Below, piece by piece: positions 17,693 to 26,225 of a DNA stretch of 64,000 nucleotides (the first letter of the stretch is position 1; the number at the start of each line of letters is the position of its first letter). A program made the position numbers and the translations under genes. Source of the DNA: an uncultured Hyphomonas sp. (lineage in GTDB: Bacteria; Pseudomonadota; Alphaproteobacteria; Caulobacterales; Hyphomonadaceae); contig NZ_OY781472.1 of the NCBI RefSeq assembly GCF_963677035.1, forward strand, positions 2,046,001 through 2,110,000, in the 5' to 3' direction. The notes beneath the pieces were generated by a model, which saw only the letters and a program-made list of their open reading frames with translations, had not been told where the DNA came from and did not search any database.

Positions 17693-18739
17693 TCAGCTAC
17701 CTGCTTCGTTTTCTTCCGGCATGGGCCAGTCTGGCTCATGGGTGACATTGTTCAGGAATGTGTCATCTGTCCGCCGGCCGGAAACACGCTCCAGTGCATC
17801 GAAGATCGGCCGTGCCTTCTTGTCTTTCAGCAGGGGAATGCGGCGCGCTATTTCGGCGGCGCGGGCATAGCGCAGCTGGGCGGTTTCCATGTCGCCGCGC
17901 GCTTCGGCGCAGGCCCCCAGATTATGCAGTACGGCCGGCGCGTCCGGCCATTGCTGGCCCAGTTCGTCCCATTGCGCGCAGGCGCCCAGCATCTCGCCGC
18001 GCCTGGTGGCCTGGACCGCCGCGGCGAAGCGCGGATCGTTCTGTTCTTCCGGGATCAGGCCTTCGGTCATGATCTCTGCCCGGACGGTTGCGTCATAGGG
18101 CGCGATATCGGTGCGGAACCGGCGCACGGCTTCCACGGTCGCATCGGCGATCATGCCATAGGGCGCATCGCGTGGATCGTAGCTGGAATAGACCGGGTCG
18201 CGCCAGGTGCCGAGCTCGCTGCTGTCGTCGTCATATTCGCGAATATCCATGCAGGATTCCTGATTGGCGCCGCCGCCCTGGCTGTGGACGAACACGATCC
18301 TGCCGGTGTCTGTATCGACGAGCCGGGCGGTGACGGCGACTTCGACCGTTTCCTCCGTGCATTCGGTCTCGACAATGGCGCGGTGTTCGCAGTCGAACAG
18401 GCCGTCATATTCCACGCATTTGCGTTTGCGCTCGAAACGGGTTTCGCCTTCCCAGTTCTCGATCTCGACGTCGCCTTCATAGACGCCCTGAGGGCGGTCC
18501 GGGCCATCGATGCCGAACCAGTAGCTGCCGTCCAGCACGACATCATTGATCATCCGGGCGAACTCTTCCTCGGCGACATTGCCGCCGGGGCCGCGGAACT
18601 GGCCCACCTGCACGTCGCGATAGGCTGCCGCCTCCGGAAAGGCGGGCACCATGCGGGCGCGGTAATCATAACCGGGCGTGGTGCAGGCGGCCATCAGGGG
18701 CAGGGCGAGCAGCAGGCAGGCGGAGAAGAAACGGCGCAT
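17693..18739 (-). CDS. lipoprotein with TPR-like C-terminal region
   Basis: The protein has 348 residues. The signal sequence ends LMAAC at Cys19, a lipobox. The middle region has several cysteines (KRKCVEYDGLFDCEH, ETECTEE, ESCMDIREY) that could form disulfides in the periplasm. Residues about 235-300 (AVQATRRGEMLGACAQWDELGQ, then AVLHNLGACAEARGDMETAQLRYARAAEIA) look like two tetratricopeptide repeats, which bind partner proteins. It converges on the 41-residue gene with 3 bases between stops. The family is not named to my knowledge. Confidence 0.75.
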   Translation of the reverse strand: MRRFFSACLLLALPLMAACTTPGYDYRARMVPAFPEAAAYRDVQVGQFRGPGGNVAEEEFARMINDVVLDGSYWFGIDGPDRPQGVYEGDVEIENWEGETRFERKRKCVEYDGLFDCEHRAIVETECTEETVEVAVTARLVDTDTGRIVFVHSQGGGANQESCMDIREYDDDSSELGTWRDPVYSSYDPRDAPYGMIADATVEAVRRFRTDIAPYDATVRAEIMTEGLIPEEQNDPRFAAAVQATRRGEMLGACAQWDELGQQWPDAPAVLHNLGACAEARGDMETAQLRYARAAEIARRIPLLKDKKARPIFDALERVSGRRTDDTFLNNVTHEPDWPMPEENEAGS

Positions 18740-18900
18740 TCGGGGTGATCCTTGAAATATCTGGCTTATTCCTGCGGTTTCGGACTGAACCTCAGATTAA
18801 CATCGCGGCAAGCGAACGAAAAACCCATTCCCGGCCGGTTTTCCGCTGGCGGTCGACGCGCGGTGGACCAATATCATCAGGCCCGACACAGGAGACCCAC

Positions 18901-19389
18901 ATGACCCGTCACCTCGCAGAGCTGAATATCGGCCGGCTGCTGGCCCCGACAGATGACCCGCGCGTTGCGGACTTCATGAATGCGCTGGATCTCATCAACG
19001 GATTGGGCAAGCAGATGCCGGGCTTTGTCTGGATGATGGAAGGCTCAGGCGAGCCGGGCACCGGCAATACCGAGACCAAGATCGGCGGCGATCCGCAATT
19101 CGTATCCAACCTGACGGTGTGGGAATCGGTCGAAACGCTGGAGAACTTTGTCTGGAACACGGTGCACCGCCAGTTCTATGAGCGCCGCGAGGAATGGTTC
19201 GAAGTCATGGACAAGATGCACTTCGTGATGTGGTGGATCGAGCCGGGGCACGAACCAACGCTGGATGAGGCGCTGGAACGGCTGGACCTGTTGAACCGCA
19301 ACGGGGATTCGGAAGAGGCGTTCGGCTGGTCCTACCTGAAGGAGGCGCGCCTGTGGCGCTCGCGGGGCTGCCGGGGAGAGGTGGCGTAA
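18901..19389 (+). CDS. DUF3291 family protein
   Basis: The protein has 162 residues from the ATG at 18901 with GGAG at about 18890. The motif LAELNIGRLLAP, the LTVWESVETLENFVW strand-helix, and YERREEWFEVMDKMHFVMWWI fit DUF3291, a ferredoxin-like dimeric alpha/beta-barrel resembling antibiotic-biosynthesis monooxygenases. Catalytic function is unknown. It precedes the flavin oxidoreductase by 63 bases on the same strand. Confidence 0.85.
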   Translation: MTRHLAELNIGRLLAPTDDPRVADFMNALDLINGLGKQMPGFVWMMEGSGEPGTGNTETKIGGDPQFVSNLTVWESVETLENFVWNTVHRQFYERREEWFEVMDKMHFVMWWIEPGHEPTLDEALERLDLLNRNGDSEEAFGWSYLKEARLWRSRGCRGEVA

Positions 19390-19452
19390 GGTAAATCATT
19401 GACGGGAACGTCAGCGGTCACCAACTGGAGGCAAACCAGACTGGAGACTCGT

Positions 19453-20559
19453 ATGACAAGTCCGCTGTTCACCCCGTTCAAACTGAAAAACCTGGAATTG
19501 CCCAACCGGATCGTGATGGCGCCGATGACGCGGTCGAAATCGCCGAACGGCGTGCCGGGCGAAGATGTTGCGGACTATTACGCACGCCGGGCCGCCTCTG
19601 ATGTCGGCCTGATCGTCACCGAAGGCACGACGGTGCGCCGTGGCGGGGCCTCCAACGATCCGAACGTGCCGAACCTCCACAAGGCCGACGCTCTGGCCGG
19701 CTGGCAGAACGTTGTCGACAAGGTGCACGCCAATCACGGCCATATCGCGCCGCAGATCTGGCACCAGGGCCTGACCCGCAAGGTCGGCACCGGGCCGGAC
19801 CCGGATGCCCCGACCGACAGCCCCTCGGGCATGACCCATACCGGCAAGCAGGTGCTGCCGGAACCGACGTCGGCAGAAGTCGACGACATGGTCATGGCCT
19901 TTGCCGATGCGGCCGCAGACGCGAAAAAGGTCGGCTTCGATTGTGTCGAGCTGCACGGCGCGCATGGCTACCTGATCGATGAATTCTTCTGGGACGTGAT
20001 GAACAAGCGCTCAGACCGGTATGGCGGTTCGCTGAAGGACCGGGCGACGTTCGGCGCCGATATCATCCGCGAAGTGCGCAAGAAGGTTGGTCCGGACATG
20101 GCCATCATCCTGCGCTATTCGCAGTGGAAACAGCAGGAATACACCGCGCGCCTCGCCAACACGCCAGATGAGCTGGAAGCCTTCCTCAAGGTGTTTGTCG
20201 ATGCAGGCGTCGACTGCCTGCACGTTTCCCAGCGCCGCTATTGGGAACCGGAATTCCCGGACGTCGATGGCGAGAAAGGCCTGAACGGCGCCGGTTGGGC
20301 CAAGAAGCTGACCGGCTTGCCGACCATCACTGTCGGCTCTGTCGGCCTGTCGGGTGACTTTCTTGCCTCGTTCCAGGGAGAGGGCGCAGGCCAGCGGTCT
20401 CTGGAAGACCTAGAAGAGCGCCTGTCACGCGGCGAGTTCGACCTTGTTGCCGTTGGCCGGGCCCTGCTGCAGGACCCTCACTGGGCCACCAAGGTGAAGG
20501 AAGGCCGTGTCAGCGAAATCAGCGACTATGACGTCGCCGCGCTGGCGAAACTCTACTAA
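19453..20559 (+). CDS. NADH:flavin oxidoreductase, old yellow enzyme family
   Basis: This 368-residue TIM-barrel FMN enzyme reduces activated alkenes or xenobiotics with NAD(P)H. Visible features are PFKLKNLELPNRIVMAPMTRS at the N-terminus, a DVGLIVTEGTTV strand, IAPQIWHQG, and ELHGAHGYLIDEFFWDVMNKRSDRYGGS, whose two His residues hold the substrate carbonyl. A C-terminal phosphate-binding loop follows (LVAVGRALLQDPHW). The ATG at 19453 has GGAG at 19443-19446. Physiological substrate unknown. Confidence 0.93.
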   Translation: MTSPLFTPFKLKNLELPNRIVMAPMTRSKSPNGVPGEDVADYYARRAASDVGLIVTEGTTVRRGGASNDPNVPNLHKADALAGWQNVVDKVHANHGHIAPQIWHQGLTRKVGTGPDPDAPTDSPSGMTHTGKQVLPEPTSAEVDDMVMAFADAAADAKKVGFDCVELHGAHGYLIDEFFWDVMNKRSDRYGGSLKDRATFGADIIREVRKKVGPDMAIILRYSQWKQQEYTARLANTPDELEAFLKVFVDAGVDCLHVSQRRYWEPEFPDVDGEKGLNGAGWAKKLTGLPTITVGSVGLSGDFLASFQGEGAGQRSLEDLEERLSRGEFDLVAVGRALLQDPHWATKVKEGRVSEISDYDVAALAKLY

Positions 20560-20587
20560 AGAGAGAATACGGCTTGCCGTAAACGGG

Positions 20588-20649
20588 AAAATGTGGCTTC
20601 CTGATGGTCGTAGCGTTCGGACGCTCAGGCCCTCAGGCGGCCATTTCTT
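20588..20649. repeat. 62-bp imperfect palindrome after the OYE gene
   Basis: The stretch folds into a stem of about 31 bp around the loop TCGG, closed by AGCGT/ACGCT near 20612-20625. I count about 22 Watson-Crick and 3 wobble pairs, with six mismatches. It begins 28 bases after the OYE stop codon, so it may act as a terminator or be a mobile palindromic repeat. No coding capacity. Confidence 0.6.
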
Positions 20650-21058
20650 CCGGATGTGGCAAAGACGGCTGGGTGGGGCCCCGCATTTTTCGACTGTGCC
20701 CGACGGGCCATGCCACGTTTTCTGGAAGGGATGCCGGATTGATTGACCGGGGCGCCCGTCGTCCTCCCTTGGGATGCACGTCACACCAGCGTCCCTCAAC
20801 TCAGGCCTCGCAACGGTGTTCTCTCACTCTCGCGCCGTTGCGGGGCTTATTTTCACCAACCGGCCATGCCGCGCTCGCCAGCCGCGCAGGGCTATACGTC
20901 GCGGCTCGGCTCCCGCGACCTGGGCGCGCCGCGGTATAGACTAATCAGCCATGTTGAAATAGCTGGTCTGGTTCGTAAGATCGGTGCGTATGGACGTGTC
21001 TGCGCATTCAGATTGACCAGACGGCAACTGAACCTGAGGGAGAGGGGTGCACTCGGAC
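20650..21058. other. gene-free stretch between the OYE palindrome and the gtr cassette
   Basis: No convincing gene is seen. The region holds an exact inverted repeat CGCAACGG (20809-20816)/CCGTTGCG (20835-20842) and GC-rich palindromic patches. Short open frames on both strands lack ribosome-binding sites and codon structure. It may be degraded sequence or a long leader for the gtr genes. Confidence 0.4.
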
Positions 21059-22066
21059 ATGGCAACAGCACCTCAGGATCGTGCGGCCATGCCTGTTGTT
21101 CTGGCTCAGGCGCGCCGCCGGCCGACCCGTCCGCATTTCACGGTGATCGTGCCTGTCTTCAACGAAGCCGAGTCTATCTGCCCGTTCCTGGAGGCTGTCC
21201 GGCCGGTACTGGCGGAGGTGTCCGAGGCCGACTGGTCGATCCTCTTCGTGAACGATGGCAGCCGCGACGGAACGCTGCAGAAAATCTTCGACGCAATGAC
21301 AACCGACCCGCACGTGTCGGTGCTCAATCTTGCGCGCAATTTTGGGAAAGAGGCTGCGATCACGGCGGGGATCGACGCGGTTTCTGCCGATGCCGCCATT
21401 ATCATGGACGTCGACTTGCAGGACCCGCCGGCCCTGATCACCGATTTCGTCCGCCACTGGCGCGAAGGCTATGACGTTGTGTATGGCGCGCGGATCGAGC
21501 GGCGCGCAGACTCCTTCCTCAAACGGATCACCGCCGCGCAGTTCTATGCCTTGTTCAACAAGGTCTCGACGGTGCCCATTCCCAGCAATGTCGGTGATTA
21601 CCGGCTGGTGGACCGGCGGGTGATGGACGCGCTGCGTCAGATGCGCGAGCGCAACCGGTTCATGAAGGGCCTGTTTGCCTGGGTCGGCTATCCCTCGCTT
21701 GCGGTGCCTTATGAGCGCCCGATGCGGCCATATGGCAAAACCAAGTTTGGCTTTGGCAAGCTTTGGAACTTCGCACTGGATGGCATTTTCGGTTTCTCGA
21801 CGCTGCCGCTGAAGGCCTGGACTTATTGCGGCCTGCTGGTGGCGTTGCTGGCCATCGTCTATGCGAGCTTTCTGACCATCCGTACAATTGTGTTTGGTGT
21901 GGATGTGCCGGGGTATGCGTCGCTGATGGTGGTCATCCTGCTGACGAGTGCGGCGCAGCTCCTGTCGCTCGGTATCCTTGGCGAATATGTTGCGCGCATG
22001 ACAATCGAGGTCAAACAGCGCCCGAACTATATAGTCGAGAACCATTACAAATCCGGAGACGTGTGA
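21059..22066 (+). CDS. GtrB-like polyprenyl-phosphate glycosyltransferase (GT2)
   Basis: The protein has 335 residues from the ATG at 21059 (GTG at 21047 is an alternative). A GT-A domain starts at FTVIVPVFNEAESI (about 27-40). The UDP-sugar/metal motif MDVDLQDPP is at 116-124. Two C-terminal membrane helices (about 235-255 and 270-290) anchor it. This layout is that of GtrB/DPM1-type enzymes that load a sugar on undecaprenyl phosphate at the inner face of the membrane. The next two genes are a GtrA-like protein and a multi-span protein, as in serotype-conversion cassettes. Confidence 0.88.
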   Translation: MATAPQDRAAMPVVLAQARRRPTRPHFTVIVPVFNEAESICPFLEAVRPVLAEVSEADWSILFVNDGSRDGTLQKIFDAMTTDPHVSVLNLARNFGKEAAITAGIDAVSADAAIIMDVDLQDPPALITDFVRHWREGYDVVYGARIERRADSFLKRITAAQFYALFNKVSTVPIPSNVGDYRLVDRRVMDALRQMRERNRFMKGLFAWVGYPSLAVPYERPMRPYGKTKFGFGKLWNFALDGIFGFSTLPLKAWTYCGLLVALLAIVYASFLTIRTIVFGVDVPGYASLMVVILLTSAAQLLSLGILGEYVARMTIEVKQRPNYIVENHYKSGDV

Positions 22067-22470
22067 TGCGCGGTAACGGTATCCGCGCTGAAATCCTGCG
22101 GTTTGGTCTCATCGGGGGCGGCGCCACGCTGATACATACAATTGTCGCGTACAGCCTGACCTTCCTGACCGGGTTCCCCCAGCTGGTCATCAATACGATG
22201 GCTTTCCTCGTTGCTTTCTCATTTTCGGGGGTCGGGCATACTTACTTTACCTTCCGGGTCCGGCAGAACCGCCTCAGGGCCATCGCGAAATGGTTCGTGG
22301 TGTCGGTGGCTGGCCTGATCGCGGGGAATGCCATCATCTGGAGCTGCATGACGCTGGCTGGCCAGCCAGCAGCGCTCGCCCAGGCTATCGGCATTGGGGG
22401 CACAGTCGTTTTTTCCTTTCTGGCGTCGCGCCTGTGGGCGTTCCGCCCGGCAAGCGAAGAGGCGCGATAG
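22066..22470 (+). CDS. GtrA-family membrane protein
   Basis: The protein has 134 residues with four predicted membrane helices, opening LRFGLIGGGATLIHTIVAY as in GtrA/PF04138 proteins. Members are thought to flip the polyprenyl-phosphate-sugar made by GtrB across the inner membrane. Its ATG overlaps the stop codon of the glycosyltransferase (TGATG), so the pair is translationally coupled. The conserved SFSGVGHTYFTFR segment and the terminal RLWAF motif support the family. Confidence 0.88.
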   Translation: MRGNGIRAEILRFGLIGGGATLIHTIVAYSLTFLTGFPQLVINTMAFLVAFSFSGVGHTYFTFRVRQNRLRAIAKWFVVSVAGLIAGNAIIWSCMTLAGQPAALAQAIGIGGTVVFSFLASRLWAFRPASEEAR

Positions 22471-22472
22471 CC

Positions 22473-23666
22473 GTGACAGGCACAGACACGCGGCACCGGC
22501 CCTTGTTTCAGGTTGGCATTGGCCTTCTTTTCTTCATGCCCCTTCTGAGTGGTGTGATCGGCCGGCTCGTGAAAGGGCAGCCGGTTTATAACGGGCTGGA
22601 ATTCGAAACCCTGCTATGCGCCGGTGCCCGGGCTGCGAGGGGGGAGACCCGCTACCCGGTGGCCCATGCCTTCACGTGTCCGGAATATCAGACCGAGGCG
22701 AGCTTTCTCTATATCCCGTGGTCCGGCGATGCTGCGCATGCAATGACAGGGTGGTTCGGCATCCTTCCTGTTACCCTCACCTATGCTGTCCTGTATTTCG
22801 CAGCGATAGCGGCTGCCATCTGGATCTCTTTTTTCAAGACGTTCGATTTCGCCCCGGTGCGCGACCGGCTTCCCTTCGCGGCCGCGCTGACCGGCAGCAT
22901 CTTGCTGTGGGGCAATGTTGCGGGCGTGATCTATGGACTGATCGCTGTTGCGGCGTTGCTCGCGCCGCGCCGGCCGCTGCTCTTCGTCGCGGTGATCGTG
23001 TTTGCTGCGACCATTAAGCAGGTCTGGCTCTGCCTTCTGGTCGTGGTGATGCTGATGGACCTGCCAATCTGGAAGAGATGGGCCTTGTTCCTGGGGGGGA
23101 GCGTGGCGGGTTTGTTACCGACACTCCTGTTCGTGACTTCGGGGAGCAGCGAGGTGGGGGCCTGGTTATCCATCCTCAACTACTACGCGGTGGAGGATCT
23201 GCCCGGACAAGGGTTCCTCGGCTGGTTGCGGCTGGCGGGCGTGCAGCATGAGTCGCCGCTGAATGCCTGGTTGTGGCTGGTCTTCGCGGGTTTGACCTGC
23301 GCTGCGGGGCTGGGCATCGCTGAGCGCTTTTGTGCATCGAGGACTGAGCGGGTCTGGCTGGGCCTTGCTGTGGGCAGCCTCCTGGTGCCACGCCTTGTGT
23401 CGTACGAGTTCTTCCTGTTTGCGCCAGGCATGGTTGTGGTCCTGAATGCGGCTCGGGAGTCTGGCATGGGCTGGATTCGGAAACTGGTGTTCGGCGCCTG
23501 CGGGCTTTGCCTCCTGCTCAATGTCGCAGACCTTGGCGACTATGCCATGTTGCCGATGACATTGGCCTGCTTCATCGCCATTCTGGTGACCGGGGCGCCC
23601 CATATCCTCAACGCGCTGACGGCGGTGCTGCCGCTGCCCCGGCGCCGGAGCGTGTCGGGCGTCTGA
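22473..23666 (+). CDS. multi-span membrane glycosyltransferase-like protein (third gene of gtr cassette)
   Basis: The protein has 397 residues starting with GTG at 22473, two bases after the gtrA-like stop. About nine to ten hydrophobic helices are seen, with a periplasmic-type loop near residues 35-75 containing YNGLEFETLLCAGARAARGETRY and FTCPEYQ. Its place after GtrA and GtrB, and its GT-C/DUF2029-like shape, suggest it moves the lipid-linked sugar onto a surface polysaccharide, as type-specific Gtr proteins do. Sequence alone does not give the sugar or acceptor. Confidence 0.65.
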   Translation: MTGTDTRHRPLFQVGIGLLFFMPLLSGVIGRLVKGQPVYNGLEFETLLCAGARAARGETRYPVAHAFTCPEYQTEASFLYIPWSGDAAHAMTGWFGILPVTLTYAVLYFAAIAAAIWISFFKTFDFAPVRDRLPFAAALTGSILLWGNVAGVIYGLIAVAALLAPRRPLLFVAVIVFAATIKQVWLCLLVVVMLMDLPIWKRWALFLGGSVAGLLPTLLFVTSGSSEVGAWLSILNYYAVEDLPGQGFLGWLRLAGVQHESPLNAWLWLVFAGLTCAAGLGIAERFCASRTERVWLGLAVGSLLVPRLVSYEFFLFAPGMVVVLNAARESGMGWIRKLVFGACGLCLLLNVADLGDYAMLPMTLACFIAILVTGAPHILNALTAVLPLPRRRSVSGV

Positions 23667-23711
23667 CAGCGATACAGGTGTGGGAAGGCCTGCCCTTCAC
23701 CGCAATCCCTG

Positions 23712-23732
23712 CTATATGTTCCTGATGAGTTC
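23712..23732 (+). promoter_or_regulatory. LexA-like box with overlapping -10 element at the helicase gene
   Basis: GTTC (23718-23721), seven bases, then GTTC (23729-23732) matches the alphaproteobacterial LexA site GTTC-N7-GTTC. CTATAT just before it (23712-23717) could be a -10 element, placing the transcription start close to the ATG at 23725. A bound repressor would block the promoter. Such a motif is expected about once or twice by chance in 64 kb, so position rather than sequence is the argument. Confidence 0.45.
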
Positions 23733-26058
23733 CAATCCGAATCGTCTCTCGATCAGTCAGATGGCCGCGCCGCGCCCGCCCGCCGCGCAGGGCGATGCAT
23801 CGTACCTGGATGGCCTGAACCCGGAACAGCGCGATGCCGTGATGACCACGGAAGGGCCGCTTCTGGTGCTGGCCGGGGCCGGTACGGGCAAGACCCGCGT
23901 GCTGACCACGCGTCTGGCGCACATCATCGGCTCAAGGCTCGCCTGGCCATCGCAGACGCTGACCGTGACCTTCACCAACAAGGCCGCCCGCGAAATGCGC
24001 GAACGGGCGCTGCGCCTGATCGGCGATGCGGGGGAGGGGCTGCGCTGGCTCGGCACGTTCCACTCGATCAGCGCGCAGATCCTGCGCCAGCATGCAGAGC
24101 TTGTCGGCCTGAAGTCCAGCTTCACCATTCTCGATACCGACGATCAGGTGCGCCTGTGCAAACAGATCATCGTCGCCGAGAATATCGATCCCAAGCGCTG
24201 GACGCCGCGTTACCTGGCGGGCCTGATCGATGGCTGGAAAAACCGGGCCCTGACACCGGACCGCGTGCCCGCCGATGAGGCCTTCAATTTCGGCGATGGC
24301 AAAGGCATCAAGTGCTACGAGATCTATCAGGCGCGCCTGAAAGTGCTGAACGCCTGCGATTTCGGTGACCTGCTGATCCACAATATCACGATCTTCCAGC
24401 AGAACCCGGACCTGCTGAAGGATTTCCAGTCGAAGTTCCGCTACATTCTGGTGGACGAGTATCAGGATACGAACGTTGCCCAGTATCTGTGGCTGCGCCT
24501 GCTGGCGCAGGGCTCTCAGAATATTTGTTGCGTGGGCGATGATGACCAGTCGATCTATGGCTGGCGCGGCGCGGAAGTGGATAACATCCTGCGCTTCGAA
24601 AAGGATTTTCCCGGCGCGAAAGTGATCCGGCTGGAACGGAATTACCGCTCCACGAAACACATCCTTGCAGCCGCCTCGTCTGTCATCGCGCACAATCGCG
24701 GGCGCCTCGGCAAGACGCTCTATGTCGGCGATGACAGTTCGGTCGAGAACATCGATGCGGCCAAGGTCAATGTGCGCGGCCTGTGGGATGGCGAAGCCGA
24801 AAGCCGTCTGATTGCAGATGATATCGAGAGCTGGGTCCGTAAAGGCGGCAAGCACGATGAGTGCGCCGTTCTGGTGCGTGCCTCGTGGCAAATGCGGGCG
24901 TTCGAGGAACGCTTCATCCTGCTGGGTATTCCTTACCGCGTGATCGGCGGCCCGCGCTTTTTCGAGCGTGCCGAGATCCGCGATGCGATGGCGTATCTCC
25001 GCCTGATCCGCTCACCGGATGACGACCTTGCCTTTGAGCGTGTGGTGAACCAGCCGAAGCGCGGCGTGGGCAACACGACGCTGGCCAAGCTGCAGGCCTA
25101 TGCCCGCGCAGACGGGCGCAGCCTGTTCGTGCTGACGCCAATGGTGTTGCAGACAGACGAGATCAAAGGCGCGGCCAAGCGCGGCCTGACCCAGTTCATC
25201 GACCAGATCAGTATGTGGCGGGACCGCCTTGCCAACGGCATGCCGCATACGGAGCTTGCTGAGGTGATCCTCGAAGAGTCCGGCTATACCGACATGCTGC
25301 AGAAGGACCGCAGCCCGCAGGCGCAGACGCGGCTGGACAACCTCAAGGAACTGGTCCGCGCCATGGGCGAGTTCGACACGCTGCCCGGTTTCCTGGAACA
25401 TGTCGAACTGGTCATGGATGCTTCCACGGGTGGGGCGGATGAGGACCAGGTGCAGATCCTGACGCTCCACGGCGCCAAGGGCCTGGAATGGCCGGTCGTC
25501 TTCCTGCCGGGCTGGGAAGAGGAAGTGTTTCCCTCCCGCCGCAGCCTGGACGAAAGCGGACTGAAAGGCCTCGAAGAAGAGCGCCGGCTTGCCTATGTCG
25601 GCATCACAAGGGCGCGCGAACGGGCCTATATCTCGTTCGTGGCCAACCGGCAGATCTATGGCCGCTGGCAGAGCGTGATGCCCTCGCGCTTTATTGACGA
25701 GCTGCCGCATGAGAATGTCGAGGTGGTTTCGGAGACCGGCTATTCCGGCATGCCGGGCGGAGAGGGCGCCTTCACTGGCTCCATCGAGGATCTTGGCGAA
25801 CGCAGCGACTATTCGAGCCCGGGCTGGAAGCGGCTGAAAGAGAATGCGGGCAAGTATCCGAGCACGGGCGCCCCGCGCGACGCGTCCAACCTCACGGCCA
25901 CAAGTGGCGGTCCGGAGACGTTCCGGAAAGGCCAGCGCGTTTTCCATGACAAGTTCGGCTATGGCCGCGTCGCCTTCAGCGAGGGCAACAAGCTGACGGT
26001 CGATTTCGAGAAATCCGGCCGCAAGAAAGTTATCGCGACCTTCGTCTCTCAAGCCTGA
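23725..26058 (+). CDS. uvrD: UvrD/PcrA-type superfamily 1 DNA helicase
   Basis: The protein has 777 residues from the ATG at 23725; starts at 23680, 23716 or 23761 are possible and none has a good ribosome site. Helicase motifs in order: Q-motif LNPEQRDAV, Walker A GAGTGKT (about 51-57), TFTNKAAREM, VDEYQDTN with the catalytic Asp-Glu, GDDDQSIYGWRGA, and LTLHGAKGLEWPVVFLPGWEEEVFPS. The C-terminal tail ends in a Tudor-like segment (QRVFHDKFGYGRV), as in PcrA/UvrD that bind RNA polymerase. It unwinds DNA in excision and mismatch repair. Confidence 0.93.
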   Translation: MSSNPNRLSISQMAAPRPPAAQGDASYLDGLNPEQRDAVMTTEGPLLVLAGAGTGKTRVLTTRLAHIIGSRLAWPSQTLTVTFTNKAAREMRERALRLIGDAGEGLRWLGTFHSISAQILRQHAELVGLKSSFTILDTDDQVRLCKQIIVAENIDPKRWTPRYLAGLIDGWKNRALTPDRVPADEAFNFGDGKGIKCYEIYQARLKVLNACDFGDLLIHNITIFQQNPDLLKDFQSKFRYILVDEYQDTNVAQYLWLRLLAQGSQNICCVGDDDQSIYGWRGAEVDNILRFEKDFPGAKVIRLERNYRSTKHILAAASSVIAHNRGRLGKTLYVGDDSSVENIDAAKVNVRGLWDGEAESRLIADDIESWVRKGGKHDECAVLVRASWQMRAFEERFILLGIPYRVIGGPRFFERAEIRDAMAYLRLIRSPDDDLAFERVVNQPKRGVGNTTLAKLQAYARADGRSLFVLTPMVLQTDEIKGAAKRGLTQFIDQISMWRDRLANGMPHTELAEVILEESGYTDMLQKDRSPQAQTRLDNLKELVRAMGEFDTLPGFLEHVELVMDASTGGADEDQVQILTLHGAKGLEWPVVFLPGWEEEVFPSRRSLDESGLKGLEEERRLAYVGITRARERAYISFVANRQIYGRWQSVMPSRFIDELPHENVEVVSETGYSGMPGGEGAFTGSIEDLGERSDYSSPGWKRLKENAGKYPSTGAPRDASNLTATSGGPETFRKGQRVFHDKFGYGRVAFSEGNKLTVDFEKSGRKKVIATFVSQA

Positions 26059-26071
26059 TCTCAAGTGGAGG

Positions 26072-26150
26072 GCAGCGCCGGGCGGGCCTGTCAGGGGAGG
26101 GCCAGGCTCAAGGGCGTCAGGGAGGGAACGCGTGGCGTGCCCGGCGCTGC
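26072..26150. repeat. 12-bp perfect inverted repeat after the helicase gene
   Basis: GCAGCGCCGGGC (26072-26083) is matched exactly by GCCCGGCGCTGC (26139-26150), 55 bases apart. It lies between the convergent helicase and RND permease genes and could close a large terminator structure. No T-run follows. Confidence 0.45.
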
Positions 26151-26225
26151 ACAACCCTTCTGCCATGCCCGCGCCGAACGCATGCCGAATGCCGCGTTCA
26201 TTTTCCGCTCAGTTTGAGACGCCGT

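Noticed and set aside
20650..21058. Short open frames in the gap before the gtr genes
   Set aside because: No ribosome-binding site, no domain and repeat-rich composition.
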